Shown here: positions 20,340 through 31,290 of the stretch, piece by piece
Numbering within the stretch: position 1 is the first letter of the stretch
Layout of the letters: every line of letters begins with the position of its first letter
Assembly: GCA_035610365.1 (NCBI GenBank)
Contig: CM069433.1
Span: 177,274,882 to 177,338,881 of the forward strand
Source: Aquatica leii
Lineage: Eukaryota > Arthropoda > Insecta > Coleoptera > Lampyridae
Reading direction: 5' to 3'
Length of the DNA stretch: 64,000 bases
The notes under the pieces: generated by a model
Told to the model about the DNA's origin: nothing
What the model saw: only the letters and a program-made list of their open reading frames with translations
Database searches by the model: none
Program-made: the position numbers and the translations under genes

Positions 20340-20850
20340 CCTTATCTACATATGGATCTAGATCAAGATTCAAAATCTTTGAAATTGGATTTAGATCTTT
20401 TACAGATCAATTTTGAAAATTTTGTTTAAATGACTAAATTTCAAGCAATATTCAAAATGTTTGGCTGTCTTACATCAACATTATAAAATAATGAAATGCT
20501 AGGATCTTTAGATTAAATTATGTACCTAACCTAGTTTATAATTGCCAGGTAAGAAATAATTGAACTTAATTACCTACCTTATATATTTTGTTGCAAATTG
20601 TTGCACCTGCTTTAATACTTTTCTGGGAAAGTATTTTTTAAAGAATGGCGTAAGTAGGTATTTTTAAGTGATTTAATTGAAAAAATTGTAAATTAATATG
20701 ATCCGGATCCGTATTCAAGATAATTTCCTAAATGGATCTAGATCCAGATATTAGATCTCAATTCATAAATGATCGAAATCCTGATACAAGATTCATTTAA
20801 TGAATCTAAATCCGGGATGTAGCTCTTTAGGATCTAGATCTTACCCAACA
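20340..20850. repeat. GATCTAGATC-rich insert interrupting the hAT transposase
   Basis: The ~500-bp block carries at least four copies of GGATCTAGATC-like words and near variants (near 20353, 20388, 20705, 20733, 20830) in both orientations. The hAT C-terminal domain stops being readable at its right edge. A short segment resembling the end of a hAT protein (ITCHQVRPST) follows at its left edge on the minus strand. It is probably a small non-autonomous DNA transposon; the edges are approximate and no duplication was resolved. Confidence 0.5.
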
Positions 20851-21085
20851 CTATTTGTGAGTAGCAACCGCAAATCCCCAGGAGTGCTAATTTCTAGTCG
20901 GTTTATTTTTTTGTTATGAAGCTCATTAACAATATTTCGCCCATCCCTAATAACGGCACTGAATCCGCGTTCTACCAAATAGGAAGACGGAAAAGCAATC
21001 AACAGCTTCTGTACAATAACCCATATAGCTGGATATAAAATTGAGATCTGTTTTTGTAACCAGAAGTTGTCGTATCCTTGTTTAA
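20851..21085 (-). pseudogene. hAT transposase C-terminal dimerisation domain (hATC)
   Basis: On the minus strand it reads YPAIWVIVQKLLIAFPSSYL, then VERGFSAVIRDGRNIVNEL, then NRLEISTPGDLRLLLTN. This is the conserved hATC block of the ZBED5/SCAND3-like hAT group. It is the only part of the transposase left inside the hAT element, and it is cut at both sides by insertions. Confidence 0.85.
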
Positions 21086-21195
21086 CACTCCGCTGCTGAC
21101 GCCCCTAAAGTATGCTGGCGCTGTATCTATGATATCCATTACCTCAAATTAAAAATTTTAAAAAAATTCTTGAAAAATATAATATATATGTAGCT

Positions 21196-23114
21196 TGTTA
21201 CATGCCAAAATTAACACAAAGTCACTGCCTGCAATGAAGTAACATAAACGGGGGGGGTTGTGCCACTAGCTCAATGGAGAAGGGTGGGTTTTATTTAAAA
21301 TTCCGTGAAAAATTGGAAACGCGATCGTCGTAAAAATGGAACTAGAACGGTAAAATAGTCAAATAATCGATAAGGGCGCCAATCAAGGATTTCTATAAGG
21401 GGAAGCTTTCAAACCCTCGATTACCTGAAAGCTCATCCGGTTGGTCATAACCACAGAACTTACCTTGGGTTATAACAATTCTGAAAAACACTTAAACAAA
21501 AATTTACGTATGCGGCGGCTAAATGAATAAAAGCTCTTTACATTTAACAATTTAACATTTATTGATTGAAAATTTAAAACCAAGACAAAATAAAATAACA
21601 AGTACTAATTGATATCAAATAAATTTGAATAAAAGAAATGAAATAATCTTAAGCAAACAAAAATGAATAATTTACACACAAAACATTACATTAAAATTTA
21701 TAAAAAGAAATGCTACTACAATAGCGTTTTCAAATATAATTAAATCTCAAGATCTTGACCGCATATTTATAACAAACAAATAAAATAACACACACAAAAA
21801 AAAAACAATACAGTTTATAACATATATATGTCCGAACTTTAATTCGAACTAAACAAAAGATAGTTTATAAGTCGTTACATTATCATATACTCGAAATACG
21901 AATCACTTCTCAACGCACAAAACAAAGTTAATTGATTTTAATTTTTGCGCAAACACTATACGTGTTCATTAAAATAATTAAATTCAACGTTAGTCGTAAT
22001 TTCAATTGACTTAAAAAAAAATTGAAAGCTTTTACTGCATTTTTAATCGCGGGACACTGCACGATCAAACAACAAAATCGATAAATACCTTAATTCTTAA
22101 TTGGTGACACCGGCTGAACTTTGGTTCCCAGTGGATTTGAAAGCTAACACCTTGGATGGACTTTAGCTGCTTCCCAAACAATAGGTTACCAGTGGAAGAT
22201 TTATTAATCCGCCCCAAAGGCGAAAGATATGAGATTGCGAAACAAACTCACGCACAAATTCACGTAACGAAACATACGATATTAATTTAGGTAAAACAGT
22301 GATCTTAATTAACCGTAATTACGAAAAAGGAAAGTTTGATTTTCCACTTAAATTCACTGCACCCTCTTCTTTTACTTCCACGGTAATTATTAGAACAGGT
22401 GAATTATCACCTTCGTTAACTACATTTTTCCGGCCGTCAACCAACTAACTTCCCACTCTCACATTTACCAAAAACACATCTATATATCAACTTTCGTCGA
22501 CTGCCCTTTCCACAAAGGCTGCGTTCGAAACTTCAAACACCAAAATTCTCTCGCGCAAAGGTGCAATAAAGAGGCAAACAAACATATTACGTCATATTTA
22601 TATAATTAGGACACAGCGTTTCGCTTGTACGTGAAACTGTCAATTTGACAAGATATTATATTACAAGAATTTAAACTGCCTAATAAATTAAGATAACGAC
22701 TTAATTTTTCCACGTAATCTAAACGTTTGACATAAAGAAATTCAAGTACGAATGTACTCGAACAAAGAACTCATAAACCAACTTAAAAAAAACAAACGGC
22801 GAAAATAGATTTAATTACGGTTATATCTCAGAAGGAAAACATAACTCACAACTGGAATTTTTCAACAATCCAAGTGAAACATTCAATAAGCAAAATCGCG
22901 AAATCAGATGGTTTACCGCGTAACAAAATACAAAACTTTATCAACAATTACATTGTAACTTCGAATTTAAAATCGTAAAATAACTTATTAAACTCAATCT
23001 AAAATTCACATTAAACCAAATTCAAAATACATTAAATGAAAATCGTCAATCCAAATACTGTGTCCGTTATCAAACATTACTCAATCAACCAATCGATTCT
23101 AAACGATGGTTACA
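21196..23114 (-). repeat. 3' LTR of the long-LTR Ty3/gypsy element
   Basis: It is near-identical to 28409-30322. Differences noticed include a longer G run near 21250, one base near 21400 and small indels in A runs. Its outer edge is flanked by AGCT. Confidence 0.95.
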
Positions 23115-23680
23115 CCTCCCCCTCCTTAAAGAGGTATTTCTTAAATCGCTCTCTAAGCAATAGACTTAAGACGAAACTAAAACCCATAACCCAAAAAAAT
23201 AAACGATAATGTAACTATAAACGCAAAAATAAAACGAAACTAAACCTATGGTTCTCGCGATCTCGCAATCCTCGAGAACCCCTAACGAAACTAAACGAAA
23301 CGAAAACCTAAACGATAAGAAGGGTAGCATATGTTTGGGTTCGACACAGATCACTCGATGCTGCACAATAGAAGAGGGCGCGCTGCGCTTCACGAGATCC
23401 GCGCATTGCGTTTTTCCCACAACTACTGCCCTCACCGAGCGATGGCACCTAGCCGCAAACACTACAGAAATAAAAGATAAGGACAGACAAGATAGCAGAA
23501 GAAAGAAAAATGGAAATAAAAGAACCGTTGTTTAGTCGCCTCTTACGACAAGTGGTGTCCCCACTGTAGAGAAATATTCTTAGTCCGTCTCTACACGGAA
23601 CCCAAAAACGAAACGAACTAACCTAAAAAAACGAACAAGAAACTAAAACAAAAAAAAAAATCAAACGGTAAAACCTAAAA
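23115..23680 (-). other. 3' internal non-coding region with polypurine tract
   Basis: In element orientation it lies between the pol stop and the 3' LTR and ends in AAGGAGGGGGAGG, a polypurine tract abutting the LTR (plus-strand 23115-23127). The rest is rich in AACGAAAC-like words. Frames in it lack any motif, so I see no env gene. Confidence 0.7.
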
Positions 23681-24379
23681 CTATTTATCCCCAGTCGGGT
23701 TTAACTTTAAGTCCTTGGCGTTCCATATGCCTTTTGATGCTCCCGTGTCATCAGACAACTCATAGGTCTGATACGAAACTTTCCGTTTCACGTAGAACGG
23801 ACCGATAAACTTAGGTGCCAGTTTGGCCGAGAAATATCGAGATGCATCAGAAAGGACATAATTCTTTCGCCATACTGTGTCTCCCACCTCAAAAGGTGCT
23901 GGACGACGACGTAAATCGTAATAATGTTTAGCGCGGACATAAGCGGCATTCAAGCGATTCTTAATGTCGACGTAAACTTCTCTAAAAGCTGGGCCTCTTT
24001 CGGCCAAAAAGGTACGATCAGCAAAAGATAGATCGTCGATAGTGTCGGAATCGGTAGTTTTTCCATGACGTGATCCGTCGAGACAGATTTCACGTCCGAA
24101 ATTAGCGAAAAACGGCGTTAAGCCGGTGACTTCATGTACAGCGGTACGAATAGCACATGCTACTTTAGCAAGATACTTATCCCAATGTCGATGGTTGTCT
24201 TCGATATATGACGATAGCATTGTCTTCATGACTCTGTTGACTCTTTCTGTTGGATTCGCTTGTGGATGATAATTAGCGTTAAAAATAATTTTAGACTTAT
24301 ATGACGAAACCATTTTTGTAAATTCTGAACTGCGAAACTGTGTGCCGTTATCACACAAAAAGATATTGAGGAACTCCAA
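23681..24379 (-). CDS. Integrase C-terminal half (frame-shifted part of pol)
   Basis: This frame continues integrase from the second catalytic Asp (CDNGTQFRSSEF) through the catalytic Glu (NPTERVNRVMKTML) to a GPY/F-like C-terminal module (KFIGPFYVKRKV). It is out of frame with 24351-26918, overlapping by 29 bp. The overlap falls inside a conserved catalytic block, so this is a one-base indel rather than a separate gene. It ends at the pol stop, followed by the 3' internal region. Confidence 0.92.
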   Translation of the reverse strand: MEFLNIFLCDNGTQFRSSEFTKMVSSYKSKIIFNANYHPQANPTERVNRVMKTMLSSYIEDNHRHWDKYLAKVACAIRTAVHEVTGLTPFFANFGREICLDGSRHGKTTDSDTIDDLSFADRTFLAERGPAFREVYVDIKNRLNAAYVRAKHYYDLRRRPAPFEVGDTVWRKNYVLSDASRYFSAKLAPKFIGPFYVKRKVSYQTYELSDDTGASKGIWNAKDLKLNPTGDK

Positions 24380-26918
24380 ACATTAAAAATACATCTTCTT
24401 CAAGACGTTTAGTAACTGCTGCTGCAGTAGCGGAACGTAACGGGAAAAATAAAACAAATTTCGAAAAATAATCTGCAACCACAAGAATATACGAATAACC
24501 ACTCTTAGATCGCGGTAACGGTCCAACAAGATCGGTAGAGATCAACTGCCAAGGTTTGTCCACAACAGGATGACGGGTCATAAGGCCAGCAGGACGTTTC
24601 TGTTCTGGCTTATGCGTGATACAAACTTTACAACCATTGATGTAACGAATAACGTCAGCCTTCATCTTAGGCCAGTAATAAAGCGGACCTATTCGTTCGA
24701 GAGTCTTAAAAATACCAAGGTGTCCAGCGGTAGGCTCATCGTGAAACTTAGACAATATTTCAAGTCGTTTTGACTTAGGCACAACTTCTCTCCAATTGTC
24801 CTTCTCAGAACGAAGATCGGGATAGTCTACGGTAACATGCTTAAACAGCTTTCCGTTACTAATTTTCCACTGTGGAAAAGCGTTAGGTTTTGAACGTACA
24901 CGTTCCATAAGTTTCGATAACCATTTGTCCGAAGACTTAGGTTCGGTAATGTCACAATCGGTAGTAATGTTGTCGATAGCTGGTACTGAACGAGATAGTG
25001 CGTCAGGTACGACATGATCCTTTCCTTTACGATGAATGATCGTAAAATCAAATTGCTGCAGTCTAACAGCCCATCGTGCTAGACGACCGGTAGGTTCCTT
25101 TAAATTGTGTAACCAGACTAATGATGCGTGATCGGTAACTACAGTGAAAGTTGTTCCTTCAAGATAGGGACGTAATTTTTCAATAGACCACAGGACAGCC
25201 AAACATTCCTTTTCGGTAGTTGAATACTTGCGTTCACATTTTGTGAGCGACCTACTATTATAACAAATGACACGTTCTTCACCGTCGATAAACTGTGTAA
25301 GAACTGAACCGAGACCAAAATCAGAAGCGTCAGTTTGAACTGTAAACGGAACATTGAAATCAGGGCAAGACAAAATAGGTGCGGAAATTAAACAATTCTT
25401 AATAATCTGAAAAGCTTCATCACAATCACTAGTCCAATTAAAGCTGGAATTCTTCTTTAACAGAGACGTCAATGGAGCGATAATTGTCGAAAAATTTGGT
25501 ACAAAACGGCGATACCACGAGGCCATGCCTATAATTCTTCTCACTTCAGCGACACCAGTGGGAACTGGAATACGCAAAATTGCATCGACCTTTTCCGGGT
25601 CAACCGACAAACCAGTAGAATTTACTATAAAACCAAGATACTTAAGTTCAGGTTTACAAAAATGACATTTGTCTTTACTTAGCATCAAATTAGCCTCTCT
25701 AAGGCGACGGAGAACTTCAGTTAACACTTCCATGTGTTTCTCGAAGGAAGGAGCGCAAATAATGACGTCATCTAAATAAACAAAAACGTAAGGCTCTAAT
25801 TCGGGACCTAAAACTCGATCAATCAACCTCTGCCAAGAAGCTGGTGCGTTAGCTAAACCAAACGGTAAGCGCGTGAATTGGAATAACCCACGGTTCGGAA
25901 CTGTAAAAGCGGTATACTGCTTAGACTCTTCGCTTAAAGGAATCTGCCAATAAGCGGACTTAATGTCGAGAGATGTAATAAACTTAGCGTCACGAAGACG
26001 ATCCAAAATAGACGAAACGTAAGGTAAAGGATAAGCGTCCTTTTCGGTAACTTTGTTGACTTTTCTAAAGTCCACGCAAAAGCGATAAGAGTTGTCCTTC
26101 TTCTTCACCAATAAGATCGGGCTTGACCAAGCGCTGTTTGATTTTTCTACAACGCCTAACTTCAACATCTTTTCTAACTCCAGATCGATTTGTTTCTGGA
26201 TAAACGGCGAAACTCGGTAATACCGTTGCTTAATTGGTTCGGAAGTAGTTTTGATCTGATGTTCGATCAAGTTGGTGCATCCAAAATTTTTATTCGACGA
26301 AGAAAAATGATTACTAACTAAATTGTCTAACTGATTGAGCTGTTCTGACGAAAGATCGAGACGAGACTGAATAACTGAATCTTTATCTTCCAATTGTGAA
26401 ATGGTGTCCATAGTTTCGAAACGCCACTCACCTTTTCTAAGATCAGGAACGATACCTGCTTGTTTCCAAAAATCAACGCCTAAAATTAAATTATGCGGAA
26501 CGTCAGGAACAACTAAAACTTCTAAAACAACAATTTTTCCTTTAAGTTCGATTGGGACGAGAAGTGAACCTAAACTTTGTACTGATTTACCATTAGCTAC
26601 AATACAATTAACTTTAACTGACTTATTTAACTTTAAACCTAACTGACTAAAAATTTCCCAACCCTTAGAACCAACAATAGTGCGAGAAGCGCCACTATCT
26701 AATAAACTTAAAATTTCGTGACCAAAAACTTTAACATAGACAAAAGGTCTTTCGTCAGACTCAGCAGACTCTAAAACATAATCCAACACGACTTTATTCT
26801 TATCAAAACTCTTTTTCTTCGAAGAATGTAAACTATTAAAATAGACAGCCGATTTAACTTTAACCTCTGACGTCACTAAACGGCTTCTTAGTACGTCCTT
26901 TACTCGTTTCCCGAACAC
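24351..26918 (-). CDS. Protease-reverse transcriptase-RNase H-integrase (N-terminal half)
   Basis: The 855-residue frame has an aspartic protease (LLDSGASRTIVG, Asp74), RT (FCVDFRKVNKVT, LDIKSAYWQIPL, catalytic YLDD at residues 381-384), RNase H (VQTDASDFGLGSVL, Asp529) and an integrase zinc finger (FHDEPTAGHLG, then CKVC). The first catalytic Asp of integrase is in STDLVGPL. The frame ends prematurely at the second catalytic Asp. There is no ATG at the 5' edge; expression is expected by -1 frameshifting from gag, which it overlaps by 19 bp. Confidence 0.95.
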   Translation of the reverse strand: MFGKRVKDVLRSRLVTSEVKVKSAVYFNSLHSSKKKSFDKNKVVLDYVLESAESDERPFVYVKVFGHEILSLLDSGASRTIVGSKGWEIFSQLGLKLNKSVKVNCIVANGKSVQSLGSLLVPIELKGKIVVLEVLVVPDVPHNLILGVDFWKQAGIVPDLRKGEWRFETMDTISQLEDKDSVIQSRLDLSSEQLNQLDNLVSNHFSSSNKNFGCTNLIEHQIKTTSEPIKQRYYRVSPFIQKQIDLELEKMLKLGVVEKSNSAWSSPILLVKKKDNSYRFCVDFRKVNKVTEKDAYPLPYVSSILDRLRDAKFITSLDIKSAYWQIPLSEESKQYTAFTVPNRGLFQFTRLPFGLANAPASWQRLIDRVLGPELEPYVFVYLDDVIICAPSFEKHMEVLTEVLRRLREANLMLSKDKCHFCKPELKYLGFIVNSTGLSVDPEKVDAILRIPVPTGVAEVRRIIGMASWYRRFVPNFSTIIAPLTSLLKKNSSFNWTSDCDEAFQIIKNCLISAPILSCPDFNVPFTVQTDASDFGLGSVLTQFIDGEERVICYNSRSLTKCERKYSTTEKECLAVLWSIEKLRPYLEGTTFTVVTDHASLVWLHNLKEPTGRLARWAVRLQQFDFTIIHRKGKDHVVPDALSRSVPAIDNITTDCDITEPKSSDKWLSKLMERVRSKPNAFPQWKISNGKLFKHVTVDYPDLRSEKDNWREVVPKSKRLEILSKFHDEPTAGHLGIFKTLERIGPLYYWPKMKADVIRYINGCKVCITHKPEQKRPAGLMTRHPVVDKPWQLISTDLVGPLPRSKSGYSYILVVADYFSKFVLFFPLRSATAAAVTKRLEEDVFLMFGVPQYLFV

Positions 26919-28303
26919 TTAGAACAAGTGCGGACCGTAACGTTAGGTTTTCCACAACGATAACAAAATAAACCTTTCTTAGGTTCTTTGCAAGAAGCAG
27001 CTCGATGGTTAGGCTTCCTACAATTCCAACATAATTGCGGACTACTTCGATTAGAAGAAGCAGGCGCATTAACGATAGCTAACCTTCGCGAAGAAGGTGC
27101 GATACTAGAAGACGGTAATCGTAAATGTTGTCTAACAGGTGGTGTAGATTTTTCACCACTACTAACGTTATTCGAAGAACGAGAAACGGCAATGTCCTTA
27201 ACTTGAGATGTTACATAAGCGAGATCAGGCTCCATGTCCTGCTTTCTACGAGATGGCGGCGTGTAAGCTTCAATAGCTTGCATGCGGTCCTCGATAATAC
27301 GACCAAATTTAATTAATTCTTCAATTGAAGTAACTGACGACAAACCAAGCTGAGTTTGATAAACGGGAGAAATATTTCTTAATAAAATCTTTAACTGTTT
27401 TTCTTCAGAAAAAGGTTCATCGAGACGTGAAAACATGTTGCGAATAATTGCAACGTAAATACCCATAGGTTCATCATTAGCTTGAGTACGACGCTTAATT
27501 TCTTCAATAAGTCGTTCGTCATAATCGGTAGGCTGGAATTGTTCGCGTAAAAACTTAACTAAATCTTCCCAAGAATTAACTGAACTACGAATGGATCTAA
27601 CAAAAATCAATGCATGACCTGTAAAAAGATCAGTACACTCCAAAAATAACTGATGACTTGAAACGTTACGCGATAATTGAAGTTCGGCAACTCGTTGTAA
27701 GAATGCATTCAATGAAATTGACTTTGCGTCACCTGAAAACTTTAAGTTCCATTTTGAAACTGAAATACTCTTAACATGACTAATAAAATTTTGACTAACA
27801 GCAGAAGACGTCGGTAAAGCGTTATCAACTACAGAAGGTTGAACGACAGGTTCGATGACTTCATCGGCGGAAGTAGACGGATTTGAAACAACAATTTGTT
27901 TATCCAAAAGTTCATACTGCGAAATTAAAACAACTAAATCTTTTAAAAACTCATCTTTAATTTGAGAATCGTCACTTTGAACAGGAATTGAATTGCCAAT
28001 ACGGTTTAACAAATATTTAATTTTGGTTTCAATAGTAGAAGAAATTTTTGTAGTCGGAGTAATTTTTAATGAATCTATTAATTTTCTAAGCTCATCGATA
28101 CCTTCACGAATCGCTAATTTATCTGCATTAAAATCGAACGGATACACGGGACGAGATAATTTTCCGGTAGCTTCTTCAATAAGAAAATTCTTGAGTAAAC
28201 CTCGTAATACGACAACACCTAAAGATGCATCACCACCTCTAATCAAAATTTCATAACGTAATTCGTTATGCGATAAACGATCAACAATCAATTTGTAACC
28301 CAT
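26900..28303 (-). CDS. Gag of the long-LTR Ty3/gypsy element
   Basis: The 467-residue frame starts at an ATG (28301-28303) about 100 bp inside the 5' LTR edge. Residues ~190-350 are a capsid-like region (WNLKFSGDAKSISLNAFLQR, FLREQFQPTDYDERL). Near the C-terminus are a standard CCHC knuckle (CWNCRKPNHRAASC) and a second one with the His replaced by Val (CYRCGKPNVTVRTC). It ends just after a slippery heptamer that leads into pol. Gag binds and packages the element RNA. Confidence 0.9.
   Translation of the reverse strand: MGYKLIVDRLSHNELRYEILIRGGDASLGVVVLRGLLKNFLIEEATGKLSRPVYPFDFNADKLAIREGIDELRKLIDSLKITPTTKISSTIETKIKYLLNRIGNSIPVQSDDSQIKDEFLKDLVVLISQYELLDKQIVVSNPSTSADEVIEPVVQPSVVDNALPTSSAVSQNFISHVKSISVSKWNLKFSGDAKSISLNAFLQRVAELQLSRNVSSHQLFLECTDLFTGHALIFVRSIRSSVNSWEDLVKFLREQFQPTDYDERLIEEIKRRTQANDEPMGIYVAIIRNMFSRLDEPFSEEKQLKILLRNISPVYQTQLGLSSVTSIEELIKFGRIIEDRMQAIEAYTPPSRRKQDMEPDLAYVTSQVKDIAVSRSSNNVSSGEKSTPPVRQHLRLPSSSIAPSSRRLAIVNAPASSNRSSPQLCWNCRKPNHRAASCKEPKKGLFCYRCGKPNVTVRTCSKCSGNE
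26906..26912 (-). promoter_or_regulatory. Programmed -1 ribosomal frameshift site GGGAAAC
   Basis: On the minus strand the heptamer G GGA AAC sits in the gag frame in the X XXY YYZ phase. It lies one codon (GAG) before the gag stop TAA (26900-26902). Slipping back one base reads GGG AAA CGA in the pol frame. Phase, heptamer and the gag/pol frame relation all agree. The downstream structure was not assessed. Confidence 0.85.
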
Positions 28304-28384
28304 TTTAAAATGAAATTACAAAACGGTAAAATCTTCCAAAAATCACGAAACTTAACAGGCAAACTAAAATTCGAAAAAGGCCAC

Positions 28385-28400
28385 ACGATGGAGACGCCAA
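28385..28400 (-). other. Primer-binding site candidate of the long-LTR element
   Basis: About eight bases inside the 5' LTR edge, in element orientation, the sequence reads TGGCGTCTCCATCG. It begins with TGG as primer-binding sites do. I cannot name the tRNA. Confidence 0.4.
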
Positions 28401-28408
28401 ATTATTTA

Positions 28409-30322
28409 TGTTACATGCCAAAATTAACACAAAGTCACTGCCTGCAATGAAGTAACATAAACGGGGGTTGTGCCGCTAGCTCAATGGAGAAGGGTGGGTT
28501 TTATTTAAAATTCCGTGAAAAATTGGAAACGCGATCGTCGTAAAAATGGAACTAGAACGGTAAAATAGTCAAATAATCGATAAGGGCGCCAATCAAGGAT
28601 TTCTATAAGCGGAAGCTTTCAAACCCTCGATTACCTGAAAGCTCATCCGGTTGGTCATAACCACAGAACTTACCTTGGGTTATAACAATTCTGAAAAACA
28701 CTTAAACAAAAATTTACGTATGCGGCGGCTAAATGAATAAAAGCTCTTTACATTTAACAATTTAACATTTATTGATTGAAAATTTAAAACCAAGACAAAA
28801 TAAAATAACAAGTACTAATTGATATCAAATAAATTTGAATAAAAGAAATGAAATAATCTTAAGCAAACAAAATGAATAATTTACACACAAAACATTACAT
28901 TAAAATTTATAAAAAGAAATGCTACTACAATAGCGTTTTCAAATATAATTAAATCTCAAGATCTTGACCGCATATTTATAACAAACAAATAAAATAACAC
29001 ACACAAAAAAAAAAAACAGTTTATAACATATATATGTCCGAACTTTAATTCGAACTAAACAAAAGATAGTTTATAAGTCGTTACATTATCATATACTCGA
29101 AATACGAATCACTTCTCAACGCACAAAACAAAGTTAATTGATTTTAATTTTTGCGCAAACACTATACGTGTTCATTAAAATAATTAAATTCAACGTTAGT
29201 CGTAATTTCAATTGACTTAAAAAAAAATTGAAAGCTTTTACTGCATTTTTAATCGCGGGACACTGCACGATCAAACAACAAAATCGATAAATACCTTAAT
29301 TCTTAATTGGTGACACCGGCTGAACTTTGGTTCCCAGTGGATTTGAAAGCTAACACCTTGGATGGACTTTAGCTGCTTCCCAAACAATAGGTTACCAGTG
29401 GAAGATTTATTAATCCGCCCCAAAGGCGAAAGATATGAGATTGCGAAACAAACTCACGCACAAATTCACGTAACGAAACATACGATATTAATTTAGGTAA
29501 AACAGTGATCTTAATTAACCGTAATTACGAAAAAGGAAAGTTTGATTTTCCACTTAAATTCACTGCACCCTCTTCTTTTACTTCCACGGTAATTATTAGA
29601 ACAGGTGAATTATCACCTTCGTTAACTACATTTTTCCGGCCGTCAACCAACTAACTTCCCACTCTCACATTTACCAAAAACACATCTATATATCAACTTT
29701 CGTCGACTGCCCTTTCCACAAAGGCTGCGTTCGAAACTTCAAACACCAAAATTCTCTCGCGCAAAGGTGCAATAAAGAGGCAAACAAACATATTACGTCA
29801 TATTTATATAATTAGGACACAGCGTTTCGCTTGTACGTGAAACTGTCAATTTGACAAGATATTATATTACAAGAATTTAAACTGCCTAATAAATTAAGAT
29901 AACGACTTAATTTTTTCCACGTAATCTAAACGTTTCACATAAAGAAATTCAAGTACAGAATGTACTCGAACAAAGAACTCATAAACCAACTTAAAATAAA
30001 CAAACGGCGAAAATAGATTTAATTACGGTTATATCTCAGAAGGAAAACATAACTCACAACTGGAATTTTTCAACAATCCAAGTGAAACATTCAATAAGCA
30101 AAATCGCGAAATCAGATGGTTTACCGCGTAACAAAATACAAAACTTTATCAACAATTACATTGTAACTTCGAATTTAAAATCGTAAAATAACTTATTAAA
30201 CTCAATCTAAAATTCACATTAAACCAAATTCAAAATACATTAAATGAAAATCGTCAATCCAAATACTGTGTCCGTTATCAAACATTACTCAATCAACCAA
30301 TCGATTCTAAACGATGGTTACA
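28409..30322 (-). repeat. 5' LTR of the long-LTR Ty3/gypsy element
   Basis: 1914 bp, nearly identical to 21196-23114. The outer edge is followed by AGCT (30323-30326). Confidence 0.95.
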
Positions 30323-30367
30323 AGCTTATAAACTATTAGCAATATAACTTAATAATAATAGACCTAT

Positions 30368-31290
30368 TCATAGTTCTTCTGAAAGAGAATTTAATTCACA
30401 GCCATCATGGCAAACGAAATCACTGTGTTGAAGACACAAATATTGTCCACATGTGTTACATGAGTATTTGGTCAGTCTTTTTGTACTTTTTGCGATGCAG
30501 GGTTTGCAACGCTTCTTTGGTTAGTTTCAGCATTGTTGGTTCTATTTTCAATAGAACCTAAAGGTCGTTACCTTTGAGGTAAAATTTTTGTAATCCGCGT
30601 AGTCAAGGTCCGAGGCAAATTAGAAAATACGCTCTGCTTTATTAACTGATTTTCAATGAATTCCCATTCGAACTCACGAAGAAACAGCCGTCGGCGGAGT
30701 ACTTCATTACCGTTTGCAGCATAAATGATCTGCGAATTTATTCCAACAACATTTAGTAACGAATAGGATATTACTATTGGCCATCTTCGTGTACCCCTCT
30801 GAACGTTATATAAAAAACAGATTTTGTACTCGAATTTGCAGTCCTTATTTTCAACGCAAATATTGCGTTCTGAATTAGTAATAGCGGTCACCAAACCTTT
30901 AACCACGTCGGTGCTTTTATTACTAACTTGATAAGGGCCATCTGACTGTCTGTCAGGATAGATTTCTAGGTTGTAGGTGTAATACATTTTGGAATTAACT
31001 GCTGCAAATATTTTGATCTCATACTTTGCTGATTTTGACGGTATATAATGTATAAAAGAGCAACGTCCTTGGAAGGCCTTGAGTTTCTAATCAATCGTGA
31101 CGTTTTCTGCTACAGTGTAGCAAGATTGACAATTTTTTACGAATTTCTGAAATAAATCTCGAATAGGCACCAGATGGTTTACTACCCTGCGTTCATTACC
31201 TACTTGCCTGTCATCAAATCGTAGAGTTCATAACCTGTACTGGCTCATGATCAACCGAAATATTTCGATTTCAAACCCTTTGCAGCCCTA
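30368..31290 (-). pseudogene. piggyBac-like transposase (relic)
   Basis: On the minus strand the middle and end of a piggyBac transposase can be read. RFDDRQVGNERR comes first, then NVTID with the first catalytic Asp directly followed by a stop in place of Glu. Next are SFIHYIPSKSAKYEIKIF, MYYTYNLEIY and RRWPIVISYSLLNVVGINSQ. The Cys-rich zinc-binding tail (RCKPCIAKSTKR, then CNTCGQYLCLQH) ends in a stop at 30368-30370. At least one frameshift separates the tail from the core. The long-LTR Ty3 element was inserted 42 bp beyond its end. The N-terminus and inverted repeats were not found. Confidence 0.85.

Larger units (their letters stand above)
21196..30322 (-). mobile_element. Ty3/gypsy LTR retrotransposon with long LTRs, complete
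   Basis: The element is 9127 bp and reads on the minus strand. Its LTRs (21196-23114 and 28409-30322, 1919 and 1914 bp) begin TG and end CA in element orientation and differ at fewer than about ten places by eye. A 4-bp duplication AGCT flanks it (21192-21195 and 30323-30326). It carries gag and pol in overlapping frames and no env. One frameshift in integrase is the only coding break seen. It is unrelated in detail to the element at 6609. Confidence 0.96.

Noticed and set aside
23166-23535. Frames on both strands in the 3' internal region of the long-LTR element, considered as env or an accessory gene
   Set aside because: They overlap each other, have no signal peptide, Cys pattern or membrane segment, and lie in repetitive AACGAAAC-rich sequence.
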